In this document: piece by piece, positions 1 through 6,386 of the stretch
Layout of the letters: each line of letters opens with the position of its first letter
Position numbering within the stretch: the first letter of the stretch is position 1
Source of the DNA: CALWOS01 sp963595735
Lineage (GTDB): Bacteria > Bacillota > Clostridia > Oscillospirales > Oscillospiraceae
Assembly (NCBI GenBank): GCA_963595735.1
Contig: CAVBJJ010000051.1
Coordinates: 1-10,341 of the forward strand
Direction of reading: 5' to 3'
DNA length: 10,341 bases
The notes under the pieces: model-generated
The model's database searches: none
Told to the model about the DNA's origin: nothing
What the model saw: only the letters and a program-made list of their open reading frames with translations
Program-made: the position numbers and the translations under genes

Positions 1-254
1 GTCGGCTTTCTTCCCCTTTCGCTTCTATCCCGATTGGGAGGGGCGGTTTTGGCAAAGTTTCGGCAAAAATTTTCAAAAAAATTTTCCAACGGCGTAGTAA
101 ACCGCTGGAAAAAAGAAATATGGGACTTTGAGCAAAACAAAACGGTGTAGTTGAATACACCGTTTAAGACTGTAAAAGCTATATGGCAAGTAGTGATGCT
201 TTTATCAATTTGACAGAGCGCCGCGCCTTGCGCCGCACCACTAAAAGCAGTCTT
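1..254 (-). pseudogene. Startless open frame running off the left edge, possible decayed or read-through ORF
   Basis: Read on the minus strand, the frame that follows the TAA at 257-255 stays open for 84 codons to the window edge. It has no ATG or GTG and no TTG with a ribosome site. The product would begin KTAFSGAAQGAALCQ and is rich in Phe, Cys and basic residues, with no domain I can name. A short SD-led reading frame (293-255) lies in the same frame directly upstream, so one nonsense codon separates the two. From memory, similar text occurs in short hypothetical proteins of Clostridia mobile elements; this is unverified. It may be a pseudogene, or a conserved non-coding stretch that happens to be open. 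Confidence 0.25.
140..165. repeat. Perfect inverted repeat, 10-bp arms
   Basis: AAACGGTGTA at 140-149 pairs with TACACCGTTT at 156-165 around a 6-nt loop. No T-tract follows on the plus strand, so it is not a clear terminator; a binding site or RNA hairpin remains possible. It lies inside the startless minus-strand frame. Confidence 0.5.
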
Positions 255-293
255 TTATTGGAAATCCCTTCGTTTAGAAATTCGCTTCAACAA
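255..293 (-). CDS. Possible 12-codon leader peptide
   Basis: A good ribosome site (GGAAAGGAG, complement of 300-308) lies 6 nt before TTG at 293. The frame encodes MLKRISKRRDFQ and stops at TAA (257-255). An ATG at 299 in the same frame would add two residues but touches the ribosome site. The peptide is very basic. It may be a leader, or the front of the longer frame 254-1 broken by a nonsense codon. It could also be chance. Confidence 0.2.
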   Translation of the reverse strand: MLKRISKRRDFQ

Positions 294-309
294 ATGCATC
301 TCCTTTCCG

Positions 310-337
310 TTGGTGAGTTATAGTACATCATTATACT
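310..337 (+). promoter_or_regulatory. Candidate sigma-A promoter for the XRE gene
   Basis: TTGGTG (310-315) and TATACT (332-337) are separated by 16 nt, a fair -35/-10 pair about 60 nt before the XRE start. One copy of the GTGAG repeat (313-327) lies inside this promoter, a position that suits repression by the encoded regulator. Confidence 0.4.
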
Positions 338-371
338 GCCCTACATACTAATTTAAGTGAGCTGTAGTACA
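313..371 (+). promoter_or_regulatory. Two direct repeats, probable operator of the XRE gene
   Basis: GTGAGTTATAGTACA (313-327) and GTGAGCTGTAGTACA (357-371) match at 13 of 15 positions, with starts 44 bp apart (about four helix turns). The right copy ends in TGTAGTACA, a perfect palindrome around a central G; the left copy has one mismatch in it. The first copy overlaps the -35/-10 spacer and the second lies in the 5' leader. Auto-repression by the downstream XRE protein is inferred. Confidence 0.45.
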
Positions 372-399
372 CACTAAAATGGTAGTAGAGGTGATGAAT

Positions 400-738
400 G
401 TGTATGTTGCGCTTGATCTTCTGGCAAAGGCTGTGAGAGAGGCCAGAGAAGAACGAGGACTTTCTCAACGAGAATTGGCCCGCAGGCTAAGCATGAATAC
501 AAGAACAATCATGGATTTGGAGATCTGTCGCAGCAATCCGAAGGGCGAAACCATTTTTCTAATCGCCCGTGAGTTGCACATCAGCTTAGATGCCATCGCA
601 CACGCTGGCACCTCTCGTCCGAATTCGGTCAGCGCCGATGTACTGGAGTTTTTCTCTGGAAAAGACGATACTGAATCAAAGGACTATATCGACCTCTGTC
701 GTCAGGTAGAGAAGATGAAGAAAAAGGAAGATCAGTAA
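400..738 (+). CDS. XRE-family HTH transcriptional regulator
   Basis: Small cytoplasmic DNA-binding protein of about 112 aa. The XRE/Cro-cI helix-turn-helix spans about residues 11-63, with recognition signature LSQRELARRLSMNTRTIMDL followed by the SNPKGETIFLIARELHISL segment. The charged C-terminal tail (about 75-112; DVLEFFSGKDDTESKDYIDLC) resembles that of regulators common on Clostridia conjugative elements (from memory). The GTG at 400 is chosen because AGAGG (387-391) lies 8 nt upstream. ATG at 394 abuts the ribosome site, and ATG at 379 has none but would add 7 residues. The gene is monocistronic, with a repeated operator upstream and a strong terminator after the stop, so autoregulation is likely. 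The target genes are unknown. Confidence 0.85.
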   Translation: MYVALDLLAKAVREAREERGLSQRELARRLSMNTRTIMDLEICRSNPKGETIFLIARELHISLDAIAHAGTSRPNSVSADVLEFFSGKDDTESKDYIDLCRQVEKMKKKEDQ

Positions 739-741
739 CGG

Positions 742-773
742 AGAAGTAGGGGTACACACCCTGCTTCTTTTTT
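742..773 (+). terminator. Rho-independent terminator of the XRE gene
   Basis: A 10-bp stem (742-751 with 759-768, one G-U pair) and a 7-nt loop are followed by T's at 768-773. It starts 4 nt after the XRE stop codon. Confidence 0.85.
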
Positions 774-785
774 GCTCCAAAAGGT

Positions 786-826
786 AAAAAGGCGGCGGCA
801 AAGGACATGGTGATCCTTTGCCGCCG
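786..826 (-). terminator. Rho-independent terminator of the SLH protein gene
   Basis: A perfect 13-bp GC-rich stem (793-805 with 814-826) has an 8-nt loop. Read on the minus strand it is followed by CC and five T's (complement of 786-790). It lies 32 bp beyond the SLH gene stop. With the terminator at 742-773 it insulates the two convergent genes. Confidence 0.8.
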
Positions 827-858
827 TTCTTATTGCGGGGTTATGATTCGATTACAAG

Positions 859-3800
859 TTACTTGCTCTGATAGTTACGATAGAGGAAAGTAACGATCTG
901 AGCGCGGGTGCAGTCGTTGTCAGAGCCGAACAGACCACCGCCAATGCCGCCGGTGATACCGTTCTTCTCCGCCCACTTGACTGCCGCCGCATAGTAGGCG
1001 TTGGTTGCCACATCGCTGAAGGCCGCATTGCCGCTGACAGCAGGCGCGCCGGATGCGCGATAGAGGAAGGTCACAGCCTGTGCGCGGGTGCAGGTAGCAT
1101 CAGGGGAGAACTTACCGTCGCCGGTGCCGGAGGTAATACCGTTCTCAACGGCCCACGCGACCGCATTGGCGTAGTAGCTGCCCGCCGTCACGTCGGCAAA
1201 GCTGCTCACGCCCTTCGGCTCAGGAGAACCGGCAGCGCGCCACAGGAAGGTGACGATCTGTGCGCGGGTGCAGGGCTGGTTGGGCGCGAACAGGTCATTG
1301 CCAATGCCGCCCGTGATGCCCTTTTCGGCCGCCCACTTGACAGCCTCATAATAATAAGCGTCCACGGGAACATCCGCGAAGATCTGTTCCGGAGCTTCCT
1401 CCGCGAAGCTGCCCTTGACCGTGACCTTGCCCGTCGGCATGGTGAAGGTGTACTTGCCGTTCTTCTCAGTGAGCTTTACTCTATCGCCGTTCTTATCCAG
1501 AACCTTGAGGGTGTCCAGCTCATAGCCCTTGTCAGGCTTCACGGTGATGGTCACGGTGTCGCCCTTGGAGGCAGACTTGGGAGAAACGGTGATGGTGCCG
1601 TTCTCGGTCTTATCCACGGAAACGGTATAGCTGGGGGTGTAGGAGCCACCGCCGCCACCACCGCCGCCGCCGGAATACTTGGTGAAGGTGGCCGTTGTGA
1701 CTGCGCTGTCATTCATGCCTGCCTTGACCGCGATGGCCTTGACCGTCGTGGTGGAGGTCAGGCTGAGAGGTGCCGTGTACTCAGTGCTGGAGGTCGTCGG
1801 CGTTGTGCCGTCTGTGGTGTAGTAGATCTTTGCCCCCGCCGTCGCGCAGGAGATGGTGACGCTCTGCGTGCCGGTGAAGCTGCTTACGCCGTTGGGCGTA
1901 AAGGTCGGGGCAGCAACGGTCAGCTTCGGAGAAGTCTGCGTGTCGCTGGTCACTGCACCGGTCTTGTGGGTTGCCGTTTCCTTGATTCTCGCATAGCCGA
2001 TGTAGCTGGTGTTTGCGGCACAATCCGTCTTGGTGTTGGTCGTGGAATAGGTCGTACCGTCAAAGCTGTACTCGCCGCCTTCAAACGCGGGGATGGTGGC
2101 CGTGTAGGTCGTGCCATCGGCGTTGAGCGTAAAGGTGAGTGTGAACGCAGTAGGAGCCGCAGGGCCGTCGGCCTTCTCAACAGCGGCAGTCGCATCGCTG
2201 ACGATCTCGCCAGTCTGGACAGTGCTGGTGATCTTCACGGTGATGGTCTTACCGACATCATCCGCAGTCAGCGTGTACTTGCCGGTGTTATTGGTCGAAA
2301 TCAGCGTCGTACCGTTCTGATACCACTTGTATTGCAGTTCACCGGTATTGTTGCTGCTGGTCAGAGAAGCAGTCAGCTCCGCACCATACTTCAAGTCGCC
2401 GGTGATGCTTGCCGTGCCGGTGAGGGCGGCGGGCTTGAAATATGCCTTGACGCTCACATTGTCGCCGGGCATGGTGAACTTGCCGTCTGCGTCGATGGTC
2501 AAGTCGGCGGGCGTCTTATCATCCCACTTGTCAAAGACATAGCCTGCACCGGGAGTTGCTGTCAGCGTGACGGTTTCGCCCGCCGCAATATTGGCGGTCT
2601 TGTCGGCGATGGCTGTGCCGTGACCGTCATTGCTCACGGTGACGCTGTACTTTGTCTCGCTGTAAGCGGGAACGGTCACAGTCGCCGCAGCACCCGCATG
2701 GTGGTTGGCATCTGCCTTGAAGCGCACATAATAGGTGCCGGGAGCGACCTCGGTTTCCGTAGCGGAGCAGTCAGTCGGAGAGGTAAAGCTGCTGTCGGTG
2801 CTGTATTCCATCGCAGTGGTGGTGCCGGTGATCTTGCCCTTGCCGTCGCTGACGGTGGGAGCCGCCACGCCGAGGCCGGTGGGCGCGCTTTGATCTGCCG
2901 GGGCAATTTGGATCTTACTGCCGCCTACCGTGGATGCACTGCACTCGTTGTAGTTATCGTTCCCAAGGATCTTGTAGTGTACCTCATATTGGCCTGCATC
3001 GGTTGCGGTGGGAATTGCCGTGCTGTAAGCGGCACCATTCAAATTGTACTGCATCTCGCCGCCCTTGGTCACGCTGCCGGCGTTGATCAACTCAATCGCG
3101 GAGCCGGTATAGGCAAGGCCGGTCTTCGCGGTAGGCGCGGTGAAAACAGGTGTGGCCTTGTCGATCCGGAATTCCTTGGTAAAGCTGTCCTTGTAGCTGC
3201 CCTTGCCGGTGACCGTCACAACATAGGTACCTGCGCCGACAGGCTTTCCATCGCTGTCAAGGCTTCCGGTGCTGCCGGACTTGACTGCATAGGAAACCTC
3301 ATAATCCGTACCACGGGTGAGGCTGCCGCCAAAGGTCGGCTCCTGCGCGGATTCATCGTAGGTCTTTCCAGTCAGATCGGATACGGGAACAAGCGTATCC
3401 GTAATGGCAGTCAGTGCCGCCGTCACGGTGAATTTCACATTGAAGCTCTGCTCGGTAACTCCGCTGCCGCTGACCTTAACGGTGGCGGTGTAGTCGCCTG
3501 CGGCCAGTTCGGTATTGGGCTGAACGGTAAAGGTGTCAGAGTTGCCAGCCGTAATGTCCGTAATGCTGGTCTTATCCAGCGTAAAGCTGTCGGCATTGGT
3601 GCCATCCAGCGCAATGGTCAGTACGCCGGTCGCCGCCGTGCCGTTGTTAGTGACGATGACGGACAGCGCATCAGGAGCCGCAGAATAACCGGCTTCTTTG
3701 TTGTCAAAGGTATATTCGCTCGTCTGGCTCAGGCTGATGCGGGGAGCAGACACCGCACTAACTTCAATGTAGCCATTCGGTGTATCTTGTTTGGTGATAT

Positions 3801-4611
3801 AAATATCCTTTAATTCAGCCGTGCGATCAGCAGTCGTTTGTGATGTTCCGCTGCCAGAGACCATCGTGGTATAGGTCAACGTGCAGCCGGCCGGGATCAC
3901 ATCGCCTACGGTTTTACTATTCTCGGATAAGGTGATTGCAGTAGCGTTACCGTTGGCAGCCTCCCGGACTTTTGCAAGAAATAACTTGGTATTTTCAATG
4001 GATACCGCCAGATTATCTATTTTGCCATTAAATAAGGGGCCGCCATAGAAGGTACAATCTCTGATCGTCATAGTGCTGCCAGTATTCAAATCAGTCGTGC
4101 CATTACTGATTTGAAAGAGGCAGACGCCGCTCGCGTTATTATTCTTGTGTTCCAGCGTCACGCCTTCCACAAGGATCTTAGCCTTCCCCTCACCTGTGCA
4201 ATCTATTTTGAAAAGGCGTGTTTCTGTTCCGCAATAAATGCTTCCTTTTATTGCCCCTGAGTCTTTAATTGTAAATGTGCCGCCGTCATTATTAAAATTG
4301 AGTCTCAGTATATCGAGTGGTTTCAGATTATGACCATTCAAGTCAAGGGTAACATCGTGGGTTCGGATCTGGCAGGTCATAGTTCCCGGAGAATATGATG
4401 TCGAATCATATTCAATATCGTTTTCCAGCTTAATAATGATTGGCTTGAGGCTCTGAGTATGGCCTGAAAAAGCGGTCGTAAAATCAACTGCTGTACGGAC
4501 AATTATGGTTTCTGTTTCAGACTCCTCTGCCAACACCGTGGTCGGCAGAAGCGAGAGCAGCATCACGAATGTGAGCAGCAAACTCATCAGCTTGCGTTTG
4601 TTTGTTCGCAT
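859..4611 (-). CDS. Large secreted multidomain surface protein with three SLH repeats
   Basis: A 1250-aa exported protein held on the wall by SLH repeats, which in characterised proteins bind secondary wall polysaccharide. Signal peptide 1-28 (basic N-terminus, Leu-rich core, VLA-EE cleavage site). About 35-245 looks like a short beta-helix (DVTLDLNGHNLK, FTIKDSGAIKG, MTIRDCTF). Beta-sandwich or Ig-like modules follow at about 290-398, 404-485, 486-570 and 575-650, then an InlB-B/Listeria-Bacteroides type repeat at about 654-728, an Ig-like module at 729-812, a chitobiase C-terminal-like module (KIYYTTDGTTPT) at about 898-978, Gly9 at 981-989 and a second InlB-B-type repeat at 993-1070. SLH repeats start near 1078, 1138 and 1198, each with CTRAQ where TRAE is classical. 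ATG at 4611 is chosen for AGGAGG 7 nt upstream; a longer frame to 4668 adds a stretch with no signal peptide. Adhesion or wall structure is inferred; no enzyme active site is seen. Confidence 0.92.
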   Translation of the reverse strand: MRTNKRKLMSLLLTFVMLLSLLPTTVLAEESETETIIVRTAVDFTTAFSGHTQSLKPIIIKLENDIEYDSTSYSPGTMTCQIRTHDVTLDLNGHNLKPLDILRLNFNNDGGTFTIKDSGAIKGSIYCGTETRLFKIDCTGEGKAKILVEGVTLEHKNNNASGVCLFQISNGTTDLNTGSTMTIRDCTFYGGPLFNGKIDNLAVSIENTKLFLAKVREAANGNATAITLSENSKTVGDVIPAGCTLTYTTMVSGSGTSQTTADRTAELKDIYITKQDTPNGYIEVSAVSAPRISLSQTSEYTFDNKEAGYSAAPDALSVIVTNNGTAATGVLTIALDGTNADSFTLDKTSITDITAGNSDTFTVQPNTELAAGDYTATVKVSGSGVTEQSFNVKFTVTAALTAITDTLVPVSDLTGKTYDESAQEPTFGGSLTRGTDYEVSYAVKSGSTGSLDSDGKPVGAGTYVVTVTGKGSYKDSFTKEFRIDKATPVFTAPTAKTGLAYTGSAIELINAGSVTKGGEMQYNLNGAAYSTAIPTATDAGQYEVHYKILGNDNYNECSASTVGGSKIQIAPADQSAPTGLGVAAPTVSDGKGKITGTTTAMEYSTDSSFTSPTDCSATETEVAPGTYYVRFKADANHHAGAAATVTVPAYSETKYSVTVSNDGHGTAIADKTANIAAGETVTLTATPGAGYVFDKWDDKTPADLTIDADGKFTMPGDNVSVKAYFKPAALTGTASITGDLKYGAELTASLTSSNNTGELQYKWYQNGTTLISTNNTGKYTLTADDVGKTITVKITSTVQTGEIVSDATAAVEKADGPAAPTAFTLTFTLNADGTTYTATIPAFEGGEYSFDGTTYSTTNTKTDCAANTSYIGYARIKETATHKTGAVTSDTQTSPKLTVAAPTFTPNGVSSFTGTQSVTISCATAGAKIYYTTDGTTPTTSSTEYTAPLSLTSTTTVKAIAVKAGMNDSAVTTATFTKYSGGGGGGGGGSYTPSYTVSVDKTENGTITVSPKSASKGDTVTITVKPDKGYELDTLKVLDKNGDRVKLTEKNGKYTFTMPTGKVTVKGSFAEEAPEQIFADVPVDAYYYEAVKWAAEKGITGGIGNDLFAPNQPCTRAQIVTFLWRAAGSPEPKGVSSFADVTAGSYYANAVAWAVENGITSGTGDGKFSPDATCTRAQAVTFLYRASGAPAVSGNAAFSDVATNAYYAAAVKWAEKNGITGGIGGGLFGSDNDCTRAQIVTFLYRNYQSK
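1648..1674 (-). repeat. Low-complexity (GCC/GCN)n tract encoding Gly9
   Basis: The plus strand reads as repeated CCG/CCA triplets encoding nine consecutive glycines between the chitobiase-like module and the second InlB-type repeat. It acts as a flexible linker. Triplet slippage could change its length in frame. Confidence 0.7.
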
Positions 4612-4639
4612 TTTGTTTCCTCCTAAGAAAAGTATTTTC

Positions 4640-4670
4640 CCATGCGTTCGGCGTCCGCCCCGGCGCATGG
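4640..4670 (-). other. Hairpin in the leader of the SLH gene
   Basis: CCATGCG (4640-4646) and CGCATGG (4664-4670) form a 7-bp perfect outer stem, with a possible GGC/GCC inner pairing. It sits in the 89-nt gap between the receiver-like gene and the SLH gene, about 15 nt before the ribosome site. No clean U-tract follows on the minus strand, so an mRNA structure or partial attenuator is more likely than a full terminator. Confidence 0.35.
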
Positions 4671-4700
4671 AGCCGGTCAGGTCATGTTGTAACGCGGTAG

Positions 4701-5072
4701 TTATAGGCAGTCTATCACCGCCGCCAGATAAGCAGGTGAAATGTCCTCAAAGGCAAAGGCGTCTATCTGACCATTTCGCTTTGCCTGAATAGCTGCTTCA
4801 ACCAGCTTTTTCTCGCCCTCATTGACCATCATGCACAGCTTGCAGGCGGGAACAGTCTGACGGATCTCCTGACAGATTTCCAACCGCTGCTCCACCGTCC
4901 ACGGGTTCCACGGAAGAGCTTCCAGCAGCAGGGCGTCCGGTCGTTTTTCCCGGCAAAGTGCGGCAATATGGTCTGCGCCCGGTAGAATTTCGATGCTCCA
5001 GTCCGGCCTTTGCTCGGTAAGGGCGCGCTGAATGCCAGAAGCAAAAATGGGGATTCGCAGGTTAATCAACAC
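4701..5072 (-). CDS. Degenerate response-regulator receiver-like protein (second of two)
   Basis: A stand-alone cytoplasmic protein of about 123 aa that reads like a CheY/NarL receiver domain without an output domain. LINLRIPIFASGIQRALTE matches the usual beta1-alpha1 start (as in VLIVDDHPLFREGL), with the acidic pair replaced by Asn-Leu-Arg at 4-6. LLLEALPW places Glu51 where the phospho-acceptor Asp belongs, and the late Lys is replaced near FAFED (96-100). Phosphotransfer by the usual route is therefore unlikely. The start is uncertain: GTG at 5072 has no ribosome site, and ATG at 5088, which overlaps the previous stop, is in another frame and ends after 8 codons. Translation probably depends on coupling to the gene 15 nt upstream, or a base was inserted near the start. 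The fold call is by pattern, not alignment. Confidence 0.7.
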   Translation of the reverse strand: MLINLRIPIFASGIQRALTEQRPDWSIEILPGADHIAALCREKRPDALLLEALPWNPWTVEQRLEICQEIRQTVPACKLCMMVNEGEKKLVEAAIQAKRNGQIDAFAFEDISPAYLAAVIDCL

Positions 5073-5087
5073 TCGCTTGATCGTCCA

Positions 5088-5513
5088 TCAGCCCCTTTCC
5101 GCTTGCATGAGCCATTTCTTTATCTGCGGTGTAAACGGTTCTCCGATGTGGTAGCCATCGATCAGAGCCGACGCCTGTGCTTCTTGCAGAGCCGGTTCCA
5201 CATGGGCATAGGTGCCGCGGCACAGGAGATACACCCTGCATTGCGGCAGCTTCTCCCGCAGCTCTATCGCCAAATCGCAGCGAGAGGACACATCGCGCTC
5301 ACAGTCATCTGCGTCGGGAGCCACCTCAATCGCAAGAATGTCCGCTCCGCACTCCACGCAGTCGTCGATGATCTCGTCATAGTCACCGTAAAGGATCGGG
5401 TAGACGGTAAATGTCCGCTGCTCTCCCAGCTCCTCCGCGATCCGCTTTGTGGCACTCGGAGCAACCATGCAGAGCACCAGCTTTTTCGACGGCTTCTGCC
5501 ACGGCCATTTCAT
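5088..5513 (-). CDS. Degenerate response-regulator receiver-like protein (first of two)
   Basis: A 141-aa cytoplasmic protein with an alternating beta/alpha pattern like a receiver domain: KLVLCMVAPS (beta1), ADILAIEVAP (beta3, Glu63 at the phospho-acceptor place), CRVYLLCRG (beta4) and LIDGYHIGEPF (resembling DGYLLKPF, but without the Lys). The acidic pair after beta1 is also absent. It carries no DNA-binding output domain. Start ATG 5513 has GGGAGG 7 nt upstream, and its ATGA overlaps the stop of the zinc-ribbon gene, which indicates coupled translation. The frame is open further upstream to 5870, but that part lies over the zinc-ribbon gene. It probably acts by protein contact, perhaps with its paralogue or with the zinc-ribbon proteins. 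This role is inferred and the family is not firmly identified. Confidence 0.75.
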   Translation of the reverse strand: MKWPWQKPSKKLVLCMVAPSATKRIAEELGEQRTFTVYPILYGDYDEIIDDCVECGADILAIEVAPDADDCERDVSSRCDLAIELREKLPQCRVYLLCRGTYAHVEPALQEAQASALIDGYHIGEPFTPQIKKWLMQAERG

Positions 5514-5818
5514 ACCGGCACCTCCCGCTGCGCTTGACGCTCGGCGTGGGTCAGCCGTTTGCCGCATTCCGGACAGTAGCAGGCCGTTCGGGTGACAACG
5601 ATGCCGCAGCGGGGACAATGGCGATGATGGGCGCGGTAGAAATCGTAGAGCGTTTTCTCCGGCAGAGCCGCGCCGCAGTCCGTGCAGGTCGTACGCCCTG
5701 ATGGATTTCCTTTGCCGCACTCCGGGCATATCTTCCGCAGCCGCATGGTTTCCGGGCCAAAGCCATATTCCAGCATCATCACGCGATCTAACGCCCGCTT
5801 GGTTTGGAGACTTCTCAT
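5510..5818 (-). CDS. Small double zinc-ribbon protein
   Basis: A 102-aa cytoplasmic protein with two predicted zinc-binding ribbons: CPEC (31-34) with CTDC (45-48), and CPRC (68-71) with CPEC (82-85), each knuckle followed by Gly. The N-terminal 30 residues (RALDRVMMLEYGFGPETMRL) are helical and have no Cys. ATG 5818 has GGAGG 7 nt upstream. ATGA overlaps join it to both neighbours, at 5818-5815 and at 5513-5510. Such ribbons usually mediate protein or nucleic-acid contacts; no catalytic motif is seen. From memory, similar paired genes recur in Oscillospiraceae and Lachnospiraceae, with no known function. Confidence 0.82.
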   Translation of the reverse strand: MRSLQTKRALDRVMMLEYGFGPETMRLRKICPECGKGNPSGRTTCTDCGAALPEKTLYDFYRAHHRHCPRCGIVVTRTACYCPECGKRLTHAERQAQREVPV

Positions 5819-6210
5819 ACCGCCGCCTCCTTTTCCGGCCCCTGCCCCTCGTTCCGCAGCAGCGCCCCACAGCAGGGGCAATAGCGGTCGAGTGGATTGG
5901 AAAGCCTCATGCCGCAATGGTGGCAGAAGTTTGGGTAGAGATCTTCCCACGGAGCGCAGTCTATACATTGCTCCGCCCTCGGATTGAACATGGCGCTGGA
6001 TACATACTTTCCGCACTTTCTGCATTGCTGAAAGCACTCTTTTCCCTCCGTCTGCCACGCGATCTCCAACGCAGCAGCTTCGGTGTCCGCCCGAACAGGG
6101 TGTGCTTCGCAGACCAGTTCGCCGGAAATGTCGCAAAAGAACCGAACGCGCCAGTTGCCTCCGCCATCTGCAATGACTTTGTAGCTTGCTGTCTGCTTAG
6201 CCTGTTCCAT
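5815..6210 (-). CDS. Zinc-ribbon protein with an N-terminal beta domain, first gene of the operon
   Basis: A protein of about 131 aa. Residues 9-58 (YKVIADGGGNWRVRFFCDIS, then an ALEIAWQTEG helix) look like a small beta-rich domain. Four CxxC knuckles follow: CRKC 63-66, CIDC 82-85, CHHC 96-99 and CPCC 111-114, enough for two zinc sites. There is no signal peptide or membrane segment, so it should be cytoplasmic. ATG 6210 is preferred because GGAGGG (complement of 6217-6222) lies 6 nt upstream; the in-frame ATG at 6216 touches the ribosome site. Its stop overlaps the next gene's start by 4 nt. It probably heads the minus-strand operon facing away from the lipoprotein gene. Its function is unknown; a protein-interaction or regulatory role is inferred. 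Confidence 0.8.
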   Translation of the reverse strand: MEQAKQTASYKVIADGGGNWRVRFFCDISGELVCEAHPVRADTEAAALEIAWQTEGKECFQQCRKCGKYVSSAMFNPRAEQCIDCAPWEDLYPNFCHHCGMRLSNPLDRYCPCCGALLRNEGQGPEKEAAV

Positions 6211-6235
6211 TCGCATCCCTCCAATCTTTTTGACC

Positions 6236-6264
6236 TTGCCATGATAGGCGGAATTTGATACAAT
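6236..6264 (+). promoter_or_regulatory. Plus-strand sigma-A-type promoter
   Basis: TTGCCA (6236-6241) and TACAAT (6259-6264) are separated by exactly 17 nt, which is 5 of 6 bases in both boxes. Transcription would start near 6271 and run through the hairpins and the gap toward the lipoprotein gene at 6507, or end earlier as a short RNA. Confidence 0.5.
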
Positions 6265-6306
6265 GAAAGTCGTTGAAGGGTAGACCGTTTGCTGCGGCGA
6301 GCAATC

Positions 6307-6335
6307 TTTAGGTTGGAGCTTCGCTCCAACCTAAA
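6307..6335. repeat. Perfect 13-bp inverted repeat with 3-nt loop
   Basis: TTTAGGTTGGAGC (6307-6319) and GCTCCAACCTAAA (6323-6335) flank TTC. The hairpin is very stable but has no T-tract, so it is not a typical terminator. Its last four bases are shared with the palindrome at 6332-6349. Confidence 0.7.
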
Positions 6336-6349
6336 GGGGTACCCCTTTA
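6332..6349. repeat. Perfect 18-bp palindrome
   Basis: TAAAGGGGTACCCCTTTA is fully self-complementary. It overlaps the right arm of the 6307-6335 hairpin by TAAA, so the two structures compete for those bases. A dimeric-protein site or a repeat-element fragment is possible. Confidence 0.6.
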
Positions 6350-6376
6350 ACGATTTTCTGTTTACCAGACGGGAGC

Positions 6377-6386
6377 NNNNNNNNNN
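6377..6386. other. Assembly gap (10 N)
   Basis: Ten N's between GGGAGC and TTTGGAG mark a scaffold join. The true length of the missing sequence is unknown, so the linkage and spacing of the divergent operons are not proven. Confidence 0.99.

Noticed and set aside
140..165. Inverted repeat as a terminator for a gene to the left
   Set aside because: There is no T-tract after it and no plus-strand gene end is visible upstream.
1966..3813. A 615-codon open frame on the plus strand
   Set aside because: It is antisense to the SLH protein gene and arises from its biased codon use. It has low-complexity Gly/Arg/Ala composition, no ribosome site and no domain.
4612..4668. 19-residue N-terminal extension of the SLH protein
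   Set aside because: It reads through the ribosome site and would bury the signal peptide.
5514..5870. Upstream extension of the first receiver-like gene
   Set aside because: It overlaps the zinc-ribbon gene in another frame and is Arg/Gly-rich. ATG 5513 has a strong ribosome site and an ATGA overlap.
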